A stretch of 64,000 bases of DNA, from positions 124,001-188,000 of the forward strand of contig JALEGD010000001.1 of the NCBI GenBank assembly GCA_022763425.1, read 5' to 3'. The stretch is from Pelagibacteraceae bacterium. GTDB taxonomy: Bacteria > Pseudomonadota > Alphaproteobacteria > Pelagibacterales > Pelagibacteraceae. Position numbers and translations under genes: made by a program. Of the stretch, positions 1 through 9,463 are shown piece after piece. Numbering within the stretch: the stretch's first letter is position 1; every line of letters begins with the position of its first letter. Under the pieces are notes generated by a model. The model saw only the letters and a program-made list of their open reading frames with translations, did no database searches and had not been told where the DNA came from.

Positions 1-1076
1 AATTTATTAATTCCAGTTTTATCTTTAATTGAAACTTCTATTAAGTCTTTAAATTTATACCCTTTTAATTCTTTGATGATTTTTTTTGCATTAAAACTTT
101 TTTTATCTTTTTTATTAAGAATAATTAGCGTCTTATCTGTAATCAATTTTTGAATATTTTTTGGTATTTTCTTTTCAGTTCCATCTAGTATCAAAATGTC
201 TAAATTGGCGTCTTTGCTGGCATTTAGAGCCAACTCTACACCTGTTTTTTCAATCTTGTTTTTAGCGTTCCTAATACCTGCTGTATCAGTCAAAATCACT
301 GGGTAATTATTAATATGATATTTAACCTCGATAATATCTCTTGTGGTTCCTTTAATACTTGAAACTATTGCGGCTTGTCTTTTAACTAATAAATTTAAAA
401 AACTGGATTTACCGGCATTTGGTGGTCCTATAATTGCTATTTTAAAACCATCTCTAATTATCTCTCCCATAGTTTCATCTAACATTTCATCAATATCAGA
501 AACTATAGATTTAATTTTTTCTTCGTTATTTTTTAGAATCCCTTCTGGTAAATCTTCTTCTGAAAAATCTATTGATGCTTCCGTCTTACTTAAAACATCA
601 AGAATAGTTTCTCTCCACTCTAAAAATTTAGGACTACTATTTTTAAGTCTAAGGGCTTGTATTCTTTGTGCTTCTGTTTCAGCTTGTAAGAGGTCAGCGA
701 TGGACTCTGCCTCATAAAGATTTATCCTGTTGTTCTGATAAGCAGTTTTAGTAAACTCTCCTGGTTCAGCTAATCTGCAATCTTTTCTATCACCTAAATC
801 TTCTAATAACTTATTAATAACTGCCTTACTTCCATGTGTGTGAATTTCAATTAAATGCTCACCGGTATAACTTTGACCTTCTGGATACCAAATTAAAATT
901 CCTTCATCTATTAGTTCGCCTTCTTGATCATAAAAAGATTTTAGTAATGCTGATCTTGGTTGATCAATAACTGTCCGTGTTATTTGATTTGCAATTTGTA
1001 AAGCGCTGTCTCCAGAAACACGAATAATAGCTATTCCTGATACACCAGGAGGAGTTGATAGAGCATAGATATTCAT
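1..1076 (-). CDS. mnmE: tRNA uridine-5-carboxymethylaminomethyl(34) GTPase MnmE (3' part outside window)
   Basis: With MnmG this GTPase modifies the wobble uridine of certain tRNAs. Translating the minus strand from the ATG at 1074-1076 gives a TrmE N-terminal folate-binding domain (MNIYALSTPPG...) with the family motif EIHTHGS. A helical region follows, then a GTPase domain with G1 motif GPPNAGKSS near residues 216-224 and G3 DTAGIR. The frame stays open to base 1, so the C-terminal part of the GTPase domain and the usual C-terminal cysteine motif lie outside the window. Only 18 bases separate its start codon from the divergent alkyltransferase gene. In many alphaproteobacteria mnmE is followed by mnmG, rsmG, parA and parB, but that cannot be checked here. 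Confidence 0.96.
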   Translation of the reverse strand, partial: MNIYALSTPPGVSGIAIIRVSGDSALQIANQITRTVIDQPRSALLKSFYDQEGELIDEGILIWYPEGQSYTGEHLIEIHTHGSKAVINKLLEDLGDRKDCRLAEPGEFTKTAYQNNRINLYEAESIADLLQAETEAQRIQALRLKNSSPKFLEWRETILDVLSKTEASIDFSEEDLPEGILKNNEEKIKSIVSDIDEMLDETMGEIIRDGFKIAIIGPPNAGKSSFLNLLVKRQAAIVSSIKGTTRDIIEVKYHINNYPVILTDTAGIRNAKNKIEKTGVELALNASKDANLDILILDGTEKKIPKNIQKLITDKTLIILNKKDKKSFNAKKIIKELKGYKFKDLIEVSIKDKTGINK

Positions 1077-1094
1077 GATAAAAATATATCAAAT

Positions 1095-1361
1095 ATGAAA
1101 TTAAAAGGAACACCGCTTCAAGTTAAAGTTTGGAAATACCTAATGAAAATTCCAAAAGGAAAAACGAAAACATATTTAGAAGTTGCTAAAGCAGTTGGAA
1201 AACCAAAAGCGGTAAGAGCTGTAGCCAATGCAATAGGAAAAAATCCTTATCCTATTAAAATTCCATGTCATAGAGTAATTCGTTCAGATGGTGGGTTAGG
1301 GGGATACTCAGGTCCAGGTGGAATTAAAACAAAAAAAAAATTATTAGCTTCAGAACGATAA
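1095..1361 (+). CDS. Minimal O6-alkylguanine-DNA alkyltransferase domain protein (Ogt/MGMT family)
   Basis: This 88-residue protein consists only of the C-terminal DNA-binding and methyl-acceptor domain of the Ogt/Ada family. It has the acceptor motif PCHRV, the helix-turn-helix segment around AVRAVANAIGKNP, and the C-terminal GGYSGPGGIKTKKKLL pattern. The cysteine is present, so it could be a true methyltransferase rather than an alkyltransferase-like protein that lacks the cysteine. Full-length Ogt proteins are about 160-180 residues; the N-terminal domain is absent and no in-frame upstream coding is visible. It converges with the UbiH-type gene, overlapping it by 12 bases. Direct-repair function is inferred from the motif. 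Confidence 0.85.
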   Translation: MKLKGTPLQVKVWKYLMKIPKGKTKTYLEVAKAVGKPKAVRAVANAIGKNPYPIKIPCHRVIRSDGGLGGYSGPGGIKTKKKLLASER

Positions 1362-2441
1362 ACCTTCATCGGCAAATTTTATAATCTCATTTTTTAATTC
1401 TGGAAATTTATCTAATTGCTTAAACCCTCTTTTTCTTAAATTTGATATTTGCTTATTATTGGATTTGAAAATTCTTCTTATTAAATCAATTGAAGAGGCA
1501 AAAACAAAATTATTAATTTTTGTTTTTTTCTCATATTCCTCGAGCAATGAAAAGTCTCCAAAATCATAACCATATTTTTTCTTATCTTGATAGACATCAT
1601 AAAGCTGCTTGATATCTCTCACCGTCATATTCCATCCTTGCCCAGCAATTGGATGGATACGATGACTTATATCTCCTATGTTAATCTTTCTGGGTTCAAT
1701 TCCACATGTTAAAAAATTAAATTTTAGTGAAAAACTTTCAATTTTTGAATTCAATTTAACATTTTTATAAATCAAAAAATTAGAATTTAGATACTTCTCC
1801 AAAGATAATTTAGAATTAACTATTTTTCTCATCTCAGAATTTTTAGATAATGACCACACAAGTGAAGTGTTATTTTGATTTATGGGTAAAAAGGCTAGGG
1901 GACCATCGTTTAAAAAAAATTGTCTTGAGCAGTTATTTAAAAGTTTTTCATGTTTAATAATAAAAGTAAAAGCATCTTCTTTATAGTCCCAACTTAAATC
2001 TTTTTTCTTTGTATCATTATAAACAGTATTAATAGTTAGGGCATATTTGTTAGGTGAAAAAACTTTTTTAATTTTTAGATTTTTAATTTCTCCAGAAAGT
2101 TCTTCATAAAGTTTGTCTTTTAAAACAATATAACTCAAAGGAATTTTTTTTGTTTTGTTATAGAAAATACTATCTGGATCTAAATAATCTTTATGGTTTT
2201 CATATAGCTTAATTGAATTGATAGGATTGCTAATTTTTTCCAAATTTTTTAATTTTAACTTTTTTAAAAAGTTAAAACTATCATTTGAGATAGATATCGA
2301 GGCAACAGAAGGCTTTGGCTTTAAACCTTTTTTTTCAACTAACTCCACAGGATAACCCAGTCTAAATAAGGCAAGTGCAACAAGATTACCTGTTAAACCG
2401 TCACCAATAATACCAATTTTTTGAATAATTTTTTTATCCAT
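1350..2441 (-). CDS. FAD-dependent ubiquinone-biosynthesis hydroxylase, UbiH/COQ6 family
   Basis: This flavin monooxygenase of 363 residues resembles enzymes that hydroxylate the ring of ubiquinone precursors. The N-terminus has a Rossmann dinucleotide fold with GDGLTGN near residues 13-19. Near the middle to C-terminal third is the second FAD motif, GDISHRIHPIAGQGWN, diagnostic of the UbiH/UbiF/UbiI/Coq6 family. The middle substrate-binding region is divergent and lysine- and asparagine-rich. Which ring position it modifies cannot be decided from sequence. It lies between the alkyltransferase gene (converging) and ftsK (diverging). Confidence 0.85.
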   Translation of the reverse strand: MDKKIIQKIGIIGDGLTGNLVALALFRLGYPVELVEKKGLKPKPSVASISISNDSFNFLKKLKLKNLEKISNPINSIKLYENHKDYLDPDSIFYNKTKKIPLSYIVLKDKLYEELSGEIKNLKIKKVFSPNKYALTINTVYNDTKKKDLSWDYKEDAFTFIIKHEKLLNNCSRQFFLNDGPLAFLPINQNNTSLVWSLSKNSEMRKIVNSKLSLEKYLNSNFLIYKNVKLNSKIESFSLKFNFLTCGIEPRKINIGDISHRIHPIAGQGWNMTVRDIKQLYDVYQDKKKYGYDFGDFSLLEEYEKKTKINNFVFASSIDLIRRIFKSNNKQISNLRKRGFKQLDKFPELKNEIIKFADEGLSF

Positions 2442-2503
2442 TTTTTATCAATCTTATAAAAAATGTTAAAAAGTAACAAAGGTTGATTCGTTAAATTTTA
2501 AAT

Positions 2504-4636
2504 ATGCTACAAAAAGTACTAAATTTTTTAAAACTAAGACTTATTGAAGTCTCAGGTCTTGTTATATTAACGTTTTCTATATTTTATCTTTATTCAGTTG
2601 CAACTTACTCGCCAGAAAACGCTACACTGATTACACCGGGAAAAACTGAAGATTTAGTTTTTTTAAATTATAGTTTTTATATATCAGACTTTTTACTACA
2701 GGCTTTTGGTCTTTCCTGTTTTTTACTTTTTGTAAATTTTTTTATTTGGAGTTGGTTAATCATTATACAAAAGTCTGTATCTAGTATTACTTTCAAATTT
2801 TTATTTATCGTTATTTACCTTTCGTTTTTTTCACTTGGCCTAAAAATATTATTTGATCAAAGTTTTTGGTTACCTGACAATGGTAATGGGGGATTTTTAG
2901 GTGCTTATCTTATTAGTTTTATTCCTTTAGATTTTTATACCTTTAATTCAATTATTGCTTATTCATCTTTAACTATTGGAGCAATTTTTTTTATATTAAG
3001 TTTGGGTTTAAATTTTTCAGAATGGGTAGCTGTTTTAAAAAAAATTGGTTTAATTTTAATAGCGCCTATTAAATTTTTAAAAATGATATTTAAAAAGGCA
3101 GGAACAATTGATCAACCTGCTGTTCAAGAAGAAACTGAAGAATTAATTCCTACAATTAATAAAAGCTTTAAACCAAAACCAATGGAGACACAGGCAAGTC
3201 TTCCCTTGGATACAAAAGAGAATTTTTCATTTAAGTCTGGAGAATACAAACTGCCGCTAACTGATTATCTGAACCAGTCAAAAAGTAATAAGAATTCTGA
3301 TACTTTAACGGATGATCATAAAGAATTATCAAAATTTTTAGAAAGCACACTTTTAGACTTTGGCATTATGGGTAAAATTAAAAAAGTAAGTCCAGGTCCA
3401 GTTGTTACTCTTTATGAGTTTGAACCAGCTGCAGGAATTAAAACTTCTAAAATTGTAAATCTCACTGATGACATTGCAAGAAGCACTAGCTCAATATCTA
3501 CGAGAATAGCTCCTGTCCCTGGAAAAAATACAATAGGTATAGAAATACCAAATAAAGAAATTGATCCTGTAAATTATAGACAAATTATCGAAAGCAAAGA
3601 ATTTGCAAATCCAAATATTAATATTCCAATTACTTTAGGAAAAACTATTGCTGGGTATCCGATTGTTGGTGACCTAGTAAGTATGCCTCACTTACTTATC
3701 GCTGGAACAACTGGATCTGGAAAATCAGTTTGTATCAATACATTAATTTTGTCTGTACTTTATCGACATACTCCTGAAACATGTAAACTTATTTTAATTG
3801 ATCCTAAGATGTTAGAATTATCAGTTTATCAAGGCATTCCTCATTTATTATCTCCGGTTATTACTGAACCCAAAAAAGCAACTTCAGCATTGAAATGGAC
3901 TGTAAGAGAAATGGAAACGCGTTACAGAAAAATGACCGAAGAAGGAGTCAGAAATATTTCAGGGTTTAACGAAAAAGCAAAAAAAGAAGGTAAAAAAGTT
4001 ATGCCTTACATCATTGTTGTTGTTGACGAGATGGCAGATTTGATGATGGTATCTGGAAAACAAGTTGAAAATTATATTCAACGTCTTGCACAAATGGCTC
4101 GAGCTGCAGGTATTCATATTATTATGGCCACTCAAAGACCAAGTGTTGATGTGATTACTGGTACAATTAAGGCTAATTTTCCAACTCGAATTTCATTCCA
4201 AGTGACATCAAAAATAGATAGTCGAACTATTTTAGGTGAACAAGGAGCTGAACAACTATTAGGAAAAGGAGATATGTTGTTCATGTCATCAGCAAGTAGG
4301 ATGATAAGAATTCATGGACCTTTTGTTTCAGACTCTGAGATTGAAAAAGTAAGTACCTTTTTAAGATCACAAGGATCACCAACCTATATTGATGATATTA
4401 CTAAAGTTGAGGATAATGACAGTGTATCTGAGGGAGGGCTAGATTCATCTGATAAAGATGAGCTTTTTAATCAAGCAGTTGAGTTAATTAAAAATGAAGG
4501 CAAAGCTTCAACCAGTTTTTTACAAAGAAAATTACAAATTGGATATAATAGAGCTGCAAGAATTATTGATCAAATGGAAGAAGCAAAAATTATAAGTCCT
4601 GCAAATCATACTGGTAAACGTGAAATTTTACCGTAA
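2504..4636 (+). CDS. ftsK: DNA translocase FtsK
   Basis: FtsK is the septal DNA pump that clears and resolves chromosomes at division. The 710-residue protein has about four N-terminal membrane segments (residues 15-180), a short linker, and the RecA-like motor with Walker A GTTGSGKS at about residues 401-408. Walker B (VVVDEMADLM) lies near 505-512, and a C-terminal winged-helix gamma domain spans about 650-710 and ends in GKREILP. The gamma domain recognises KOPS sequences in the family. The linker is short compared with E. coli FtsK, typical of alphaproteobacteria. Its TAA shares one base with the lolA ATG, so the two genes are probably cotranscribed. Confidence 0.96.
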   Translation: MLQKVLNFLKLRLIEVSGLVILTFSIFYLYSVATYSPENATLITPGKTEDLVFLNYSFYISDFLLQAFGLSCFLLFVNFFIWSWLIIIQKSVSSITFKFLFIVIYLSFFSLGLKILFDQSFWLPDNGNGGFLGAYLISFIPLDFYTFNSIIAYSSLTIGAIFFILSLGLNFSEWVAVLKKIGLILIAPIKFLKMIFKKAGTIDQPAVQEETEELIPTINKSFKPKPMETQASLPLDTKENFSFKSGEYKLPLTDYLNQSKSNKNSDTLTDDHKELSKFLESTLLDFGIMGKIKKVSPGPVVTLYEFEPAAGIKTSKIVNLTDDIARSTSSISTRIAPVPGKNTIGIEIPNKEIDPVNYRQIIESKEFANPNINIPITLGKTIAGYPIVGDLVSMPHLLIAGTTGSGKSVCINTLILSVLYRHTPETCKLILIDPKMLELSVYQGIPHLLSPVITEPKKATSALKWTVREMETRYRKMTEEGVRNISGFNEKAKKEGKKVMPYIIVVVDEMADLMMVSGKQVENYIQRLAQMARAAGIHIIMATQRPSVDVITGTIKANFPTRISFQVTSKIDSRTILGEQGAEQLLGKGDMLFMSSASRMIRIHGPFVSDSEIEKVSTFLRSQGSPTYIDDITKVEDNDSVSEGGLDSSDKDELFNQAVELIKNEGKASTSFLQRKLQIGYNRAARIIDQMEEAKIISPANHTGKREILP

Positions 4637-5199
4637 TGAGATTTTTCATTATTTTATTTTTAATAATATTTTATCCATTTAATTCTTTTTCAAATATTAC
4701 TGATGATATTGCAAAAAAACTAAACGAAACCAATAATCTCATTTTCTCATTTGAGCAGAAATCTAATAATTTAAATGAAAAGGGTGAATGCTACTTGCTC
4801 TTTCCAGGTAATTTAAAATGCATTTATAGCGGTGAAGAAGGAAAAGAAATTTATGTAAAAAATAATAGCTTATATATTATTAAACATAAATTTAAGAGAT
4901 CTTATAGATACCCAATAAAAAACTCTGCTTTTAATATTGTACTAAATAAAAATAAAATCTTGAAAAATCTAAAATCTATTGATCAATCAAAAATAGGGTC
5001 TCAAAATGATAATTATTTTTACGAGATTAATACGGATGAAGGTGTATTTTTGAAAATATTTTTTAATAAAAAAACAAAACTTTTAAAAGGGTGGGAGACC
5101 ATCAGCTATAATCAGGAACCTGTAAAATTCACTATTATAAATCCTAAAATAAATACTGAATTTAATGAGAAATTTATTTTACCGAGTTACGGTTTTTAA
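4636..5199 (+). CDS. lolA: Outer-membrane lipoprotein carrier protein LolA-like
   Basis: LolA shuttles lipoproteins across the periplasm. This 187-residue protein starts with a clear signal peptide (MRFFIILFLIIFYPFNSFS). It then has the LolA-type pattern of an early FSFEQ segment, an alternating beta-strand region and a C-terminal LKGWETISYNQEPVKFTI segment. Position directly after ftsK (one-base overlap) is the common alphaproteobacterial ftsK-lolA arrangement and supports the call. Sequence conservation is modest, so the assignment rests on context plus fold-like features. The 3' end overlaps the convergent GNAT gene by 4 bases. Confidence 0.8.
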   Translation: MRFFIILFLIIFYPFNSFSNITDDIAKKLNETNNLIFSFEQKSNNLNEKGECYLLFPGNLKCIYSGEEGKEIYVKNNSLYIIKHKFKRSYRYPIKNSAFNIVLNKNKILKNLKSIDQSKIGSQNDNYFYEINTDEGVFLKIFFNKKTKLLKGWETISYNQEPVKFTIINPKINTEFNEKFILPSYGF

Positions 5200-5693
5200 A
5201 CTCTTACTTTTTCTTTTTTAAAAATATTCATGCCCCTTGCTATATAATTTCTTAAAGCGTGAGGATGATCCAGAGTACAAGTGTGAACCCAGATACGATT
5301 AGGCTCATGATTCCATCCAGATCTTAAAGCATGAGTTAATAAATAACCGCCAAGTCCTTTTCCAAAGTATTCTTTAAAAATTCCAAAATAAGATATCTCT
5401 ACTTCTTTTTTATCTTCATGGTTTAAGTACTCATAAAATCCAGCTACATCTTCACCAACTTTGGCTATACAAAACTTTAATTTAGATTGATTTAGATAAT
5501 TCTCCCATTCTTTTAAGGACCAGGCTAATCTGTCTTTCCAATGAAAATCTTCTCCAATTTTTTGGTATAAAAATTTACAAAACTGAGGATCTTTTTTTTC
5601 ACTCTCTTCAATTTTTAAATTTGCTATTCCACATTCAGCAGGAATTAAATCTAATTTGGAGTTTGTTTCTAAAAAATACCTTTGAATATTCAT
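5196..5693 (-). CDS. GNAT-family N-acetyltransferase
   Basis: This protein of 165 residues has GNAT features: a beta-strand block ending in EISYFGIFKEYFGKGLGGYLL near residues 100-118, which carries the acetyl-CoA pyrophosphate-binding R/Q-x-x-G-x-G/A-like loop (here GKGLGG). A C-terminal WVHTCTLDHPHALRNYIARGM segment is typical of family members acting on small molecules or protein N-termini. The substrate cannot be told. It is the last gene of a minus-strand group whose 5' neighbour is the M23 peptidase, 16 bases away. Confidence 0.85.
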   Translation of the reverse strand: MNIQRYFLETNSKLDLIPAECGIANLKIEESEKKDPQFCKFLYQKIGEDFHWKDRLAWSLKEWENYLNQSKLKFCIAKVGEDVAGFYEYLNHEDKKEVEISYFGIFKEYFGKGLGGYLLTHALRSGWNHEPNRIWVHTCTLDHPHALRNYIARGMNIFKKEKVRV

Positions 5694-5709
5694 TAACTAA
5701 TTTTTATTA

Positions 5710-6666
5710 TTAAACGCCATCATATGCAAAAGGCCAAACTTTTTTTGCACCCTCTGGTAAAATTTTTCCAGATTTAGTTTTGTATCCAATTATTGGACTT
5801 TTTTCTTTAGATTTTAATTTTTTTACAGACTTATTATCAAATGGCTCCTCATTTCTGTAAAAACTAATTGGGTCCATCCAGTAACCGTCTTTGACTAAAA
5901 ATCCACCTCTAAAAAAACTCCAGCTAGGTGACTTAGAATAAAACGCAGCAAAGTGTAATGCTGGTCTTCTTACTTTTTTTCCTTTTTTTCCAGAATTTCC
6001 ATTAGGACCCAGGATATCTCCAACTTTAATTTTTTGCCCAATTTTTAAATCTAAGGGCCATTTATTAAAATGAGTATACTGAGTATAAATATAATATTTT
6101 GTTCCACTTTGTTGAGGTGTATGTCTTAAAACAACTTCAACGCCTTTTCTGCTCATCAAATTTTCAAATAAACCCACCACCGTACCATTGGCCATTGCTA
6201 ATACCGGCTCATCAAACTTCATAGGTAGATCACGCCCTTTATGATATGCTGGCCTACCGTCTCTTTTATAGGAATAATCAATTGCCCAACAATCATCGCA
6301 AACTACAAGTTTTTTATTATTATAAAATTTTGCTTTTAAACCTGTCTTAAACATTCCGCGTTTTTTTTGTATTTTTGTATCTTCAGATACAGGAGGGCCT
6401 GGTAATATTCCTGCCATTTTATAAATTTCTAATGAGATAGTATTAGGCTGAACGAAGCCTTCTAATTTTTGATGCTGAGGTGAATCTATTTTTAAGTTAG
6501 GATAGATATTATTTATAAAATACTCTCTTTTTTTTTTACCTTTTTTACTACTTTTCTTTTTTCCTTTAAATTTAACTTTATGCGATTTTGAAAAGCTAGG
6601 AAATGTTGAAAAAAAAATTAGAGAAGTTGCACTAAAAAGAAATTTTAAAAACTTTCTTTTTTTCAT
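5710..6666 (-). CDS. M23-family (LytM/DD-endopeptidase-like) periplasmic metallopeptidase with lysine-rich N-terminus
   Basis: This 318-residue secreted protein has an N-terminal signal sequence (residues 1-27). A strongly basic stretch follows (KVKFKGKKKSSKKGKKK, about 30-47), then an M23 domain with the first zinc motif HKGRD, a middle YTHF segment and the final LHFAAFY segment. M23 enzymes cut peptidoglycan cross-bridges, and some non-catalytic members regulate amidases. The zinc-binding residues look present, so it is probably active. The basic segment may bind wall or membrane polymers, which is inference. Its stop is 16 bases before the GNAT start, and its ATG follows the HIT gene stop directly. 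Confidence 0.83.
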   Translation of the reverse strand: MKKRKFLKFLFSATSLIFFSTFPSFSKSHKVKFKGKKKSSKKGKKKREYFINNIYPNLKIDSPQHQKLEGFVQPNTISLEIYKMAGILPGPPVSEDTKIQKKRGMFKTGLKAKFYNNKKLVVCDDCWAIDYSYKRDGRPAYHKGRDLPMKFDEPVLAMANGTVVGLFENLMSRKGVEVVLRHTPQQSGTKYYIYTQYTHFNKWPLDLKIGQKIKVGDILGPNGNSGKKGKKVRRPALHFAAFYSKSPSWSFFRGGFLVKDGYWMDPISFYRNEEPFDNKSVKKLKSKEKSPIIGYKTKSGKILPEGAKKVWPFAYDGV

Positions 6667-6667
6667 T

Positions 6668-7045
6668 TTAATTTTTTCTTAAACCTCTTAGACCCATTGG
6701 TTCACCGCCCATGACATGATAATGAAAGTGAGGTACTTCCTGGCTACCATCTGGACCAGTATTTGCAATTAATCTAAAGCCGTTACCGCCTTCAGTTAAA
6801 GATACTTTGGTAATCTTACAAACCTCAGCAATAGCTTGCATTAATGAAGCGATTTCATCTTTAGATGCATTTTTAGAAAAATCATCAACATCAGTGTAAG
6901 CGCCTTTTGGAATTACTAATACATGTACTTTTGCAAGTGGACTAATATCTTTAAATGCCAAAGCATGATCATTTTCAAATACTTTATCACAAGGAATTTC
7001 ACCTCTTAATATTTTTGCAAAGATATTATTTGTATCGTAACTCAT
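6668..7045 (-). CDS. HIT-family (histidine triad) nucleotide-binding hydrolase, HinT-like
   Basis: HinT-type proteins hydrolyse aminoacyl- or phosphoramidate-linked purine nucleotides. The 125 residues show the family start (NIFAKILRGEIPCDKVFEND), the LVIPKGAY segment and the catalytic HFHYHVMGG histidine triad near residues 106-114, ending in MGLRGLRKN. Length and motifs fit the HINT branch. The start overlaps the end of hisE by four bases (ATGA type), so it is translated with the histidine operon. In alphaproteobacteria HIT genes commonly sit next to hisE. Confidence 0.95.
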   Translation of the reverse strand: MSYDTNNIFAKILRGEIPCDKVFENDHALAFKDISPLAKVHVLVIPKGAYTDVDDFSKNASKDEIASLMQAIAEVCKITKVSLTEGGNGFRLIANTGPDGSQEVPHFHYHVMGGEPMGLRGLRKN

Positions 7046-7353
7046 TGTCTTTTTCTGTTAGCTTTTTCTACAAGACCAGAAACGCCTTCTCTTTTCTTTA
7101 ATTCATTCATGACATCTTCGACTTTCACATTGTTTGCCTCTAACAAAACAAGAATATGATACATAACATCAGCTGCCTCGTGCACTTCATTTTTCTTCTC
7201 ATTTAGCGCATCAATAAGTTCTTTGATTTCCTCCATAACTTTCTCACGGCAAAGACTGTTATTATCTAATAATTTTTTTGTATAAGACTCATGTTCTGAT
7301 GAGTTTTTTCTTTCTCGTATTGTTTTAATTAAACCTTCTAAGACTTCAAACAT
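7042..7353 (-). CDS. hisE: Phosphoribosyl-ATP pyrophosphatase HisE
   Basis: HisE catalyses the second step of histidine synthesis, removing pyrophosphate from phosphoribosyl-ATP. The 103-residue all-alpha protein has the MazG-like metal-binding pattern REKVMEEIKELIDAL, then HEAADVMYHILVLL near residues 58-72. It follows hisF by one base and overlaps the HIT gene. No hisI is fused or adjacent, so phosphoribosyl-AMP cyclohydrolase must be encoded elsewhere. Confidence 0.95.
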   Translation of the reverse strand: MFEVLEGLIKTIRERKNSSEHESYTKKLLDNNSLCREKVMEEIKELIDALNEKKNEVHEAADVMYHILVLLEANNVKVEDVMNELKKREGVSGLVEKANRKRQ

Positions 7354-7354
7354 C

Positions 7355-8113
7355 CTATAATCTTACAGGAACATTTTCTTTTTTTAAATACTCTTTTGCC
7401 TGTTGAATTGAATATTCCCCAAAGTGAAATATAGAAGCAGCTAATACTGCACTTGCACCACCATCTAAAATACCATCTTTTAAATGCTCAAGGTTACCAA
7501 CTCCACCTGAAGCTATAACTGGAATATTTAAACTACTTGATATTTTTTTTGTTAATTCAATATCATAACCCTCTTTAGTTCCATCTCTGTCCATAGAGGT
7601 TAAAAGAATTTCTCCTGCACCATTTTTTTCTGCTAATTTAGCAAACTCTACTGCATCAAGCTCTGTTGCTTCTCTTCCACCATGAGTAAAAACGGTCCAT
7701 TTATTTTCCGCAGTTTTTTTTGCGTCGATCGCAACAACAATACATTGTGAACCAAATTTATTTGAACTTTCTTTTATTAGCTGAGGATTTTTAATTGCTG
7801 CTGTATTAATAGAAACTTTATCTGCGCCAGCTAATAAAAGTTTTCTAATATCTTGAATTGATCTTACGCCGCCACCAACCGTTAAAGGCACAAAACAACA
7901 CTCGGCCGTTTTTTTTACCGTATCTAATAAAATATCTCTCTTATCACTTGATGCCGTAATATCTAGAAAACAGATCTCATCAGCACCATTTTTATTATAA
8001 ACTGAAGCTTGTTCTACAGGGTCTCCTGCATCAATAAGATCAACAAAATTAATACCCTTAACAACTCTTCCATCTTTAACATCTAAACAGGGTATAATTC
8101 TTTTTTTAAGCAT
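7355..8113 (-). CDS. hisF: Imidazole glycerol phosphate synthase cyclase subunit HisF
   Basis: HisF is the (beta/alpha)8-barrel cyclase that uses ammonia from HisH to make imidazole glycerol phosphate and AICAR. The 252 residues contain the catalytic aspartates in [14 protein letters not shown] (N-terminal) and [15 protein letters not shown] (about residues 170-184). The phosphate-binding segments TVGGGV and ASGGVG are both present. It overlaps hisA by 8 bases. AICAR made here can enter the purine pathway through PurH, encoded at 20.2-21.8 kb. Confidence 0.98.
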   Translation of the reverse strand: MLKKRIIPCLDVKDGRVVKGINFVDLIDAGDPVEQASVYNKNGADEICFLDITASSDKRDILLDTVKKTAECCFVPLTVGGGVRSIQDIRKLLLAGADKVSINTAAIKNPQLIKESSNKFGSQCIVVAIDAKKTAENKWTVFTHGGREATELDAVEFAKLAEKNGAGEILLTSMDRDGTKEGYDIELTKKISSSLNIPVIASGGVGNLEHLKDGILDGGASAVLAASIFHFGEYSIQQAKEYLKKENVPVRL

Positions 8114-8822
8114 TAAATTTTACCAATTCATTTAGATCAATTAAGCCATCATAAATTGCTTTTCCAACAACAACACCTGAGATTTTCTTTTGAGACTTAA
8201 TTAGTTTAATATCATCAATGCTTGATACACCACCTGATGCTGTTACTGGAATATTTGAATTCTCAGCCATCTTGAGTGTGTCTTCAATATTAATTCCTTG
8301 TTTCATTCCATCCTTATTGATGTCAGTAAAGATAATACTTTTTAAAGGCAGGTTTTTAATAGTTTCTAAAAAATCAAAACATGAAATTTCTGTTTGATCT
8401 TTCCATCCCTTTAGAGCAATCATTTTGTCTCTAACATCAAGACCTACTGAAATTTTATTTTTATACTTTTGAGATATTTCAATTAATAAATCTGGATCAT
8501 TTACTGCAGCAGTTCCCATCACCACATTCTCAACTCCAAGATCAATTACTTCTTCAACAGTATCTTTTGTTCTCAACCCACCACCAACTTGAACTTTTAA
8601 ACCAGTGCTTTGAATAATTTCTTTAATTGTTTTTAAATTAGACTTTTCTTTGTGAATTGTTCGGTCAAGATCAACTACATGCAAAAATTCAAAACCTTTA
8701 TCCTCAAAGGCTTTAGCTTGTTCAATAGGAGACCTTGAATAAACTGTTTGTTGTTCAAAATCACCCTTGGTTAATCTTACACACTTTCCATCTTGAAGAT
8801 CTATAGCTGGATAAATAATCAT
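8106..8822 (-). CDS. hisA: ProFAR isomerase HisA
   Basis: HisA isomerises the aminoaldose ProFAR to the ketose PRFAR. It is a 238-residue barrel related to HisF, with the catalytic Asp in [15 protein letters not shown] at the N-terminus, the phosphate-binding VGGGLRT and SGGVSS motifs, and the second catalytic Asp in [12 protein letters not shown]. It sits between hisH (sharing one base with it) and hisF (8-base overlap), the usual order for channelling the product to HisHF. Confidence 0.97.
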   Translation of the reverse strand: MIIYPAIDLQDGKCVRLTKGDFEQQTVYSRSPIEQAKAFEDKGFEFLHVVDLDRTIHKEKSNLKTIKEIIQSTGLKVQVGGGLRTKDTVEEVIDLGVENVVMGTAAVNDPDLLIEISQKYKNKISVGLDVRDKMIALKGWKDQTEISCFDFLETIKNLPLKSIIFTDINKDGMKQGINIEDTLKMAENSNIPVTASGGVSSIDDIKLIKSQKKISGVVVGKAIYDGLIDLNELVKFNA

Positions 8823-9457
8823 TATAATTTAACAAAATTTTCTAATATTTTTATACCATTTGCCTGGCTTTTTTCTGGGTGAAATTGAGTCCCAAAAATA
8901 TTATCCTTTTCAACTGCTGATACAATTTCAGTTGAATAATTAGTTGTAGCAGAAATAAATTGTTCATTTTCAACATCAAAAGCAAAGCTATGAACAAAAT
9001 AAAAATGGCTTTCATTTTCAATTCCTGAAAATAATTTTGATTTTTGATTGATGCTAATATTATTCCACCCCATATGTGGTAATTTCAAATTCATATCTGT
9101 TAAGTTAATTTTGTTTACTTTGCCTTTGATCCAATCAAAGCCTTTACTTCCTCCATCTTCTTCTCCAAATGAAGAAAATAATTGCATACCAACGCAAATA
9201 CCCAAAATTGGTTTTTGTTTTTCTAAAACAGCGCTGGTTAGCTCACCAATCATTCCTTCAATTGATAAAAGAGATTGATAACATTGTTTAAATGATCCTT
9301 GGCCAGGTAGCACTATTTTATCAAAATTTTTTAATTCATTTGCTGAATTAATAATTTTAACATCAAATTTATTGAAAATATTATTTGAAGCTAGTTCAAC
9401 TGCTTTTGAGACTGACTTTAAGTTGCCAGACTCATAATCAATGATAGCTATTTTCAT
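8822..9457 (-). CDS. hisH: Imidazole glycerol phosphate synthase glutaminase subunit HisH
   Basis: HisH is a class I glutamine amidotransferase that supplies ammonia to HisF. The 211 residues include the oxyanion segment LPGQGSF, the nucleophile elbow GICVGMQLF (catalytic Cys near residue 88) and the C-terminal His-Glu pair in THFHPEKSQ-like sequence (FGTQFHPEKSQ). It lies 6 bases after hisB and shares its last base with the hisA start, consistent with tight translational coupling. Confidence 0.97.
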   Translation of the reverse strand: MKIAIIDYESGNLKSVSKAVELASNNIFNKFDVKIINSANELKNFDKIVLPGQGSFKQCYQSLLSIEGMIGELTSAVLEKQKPILGICVGMQLFSSFGEEDGGSKGFDWIKGKVNKINLTDMNLKLPHMGWNNISINQKSKLFSGIENESHFYFVHSFAFDVENEQFISATTNYSTEIVSAVEKDNIFGTQFHPEKSQANGIKILENFVKL

Positions 9458-9463
9458 TAATTG

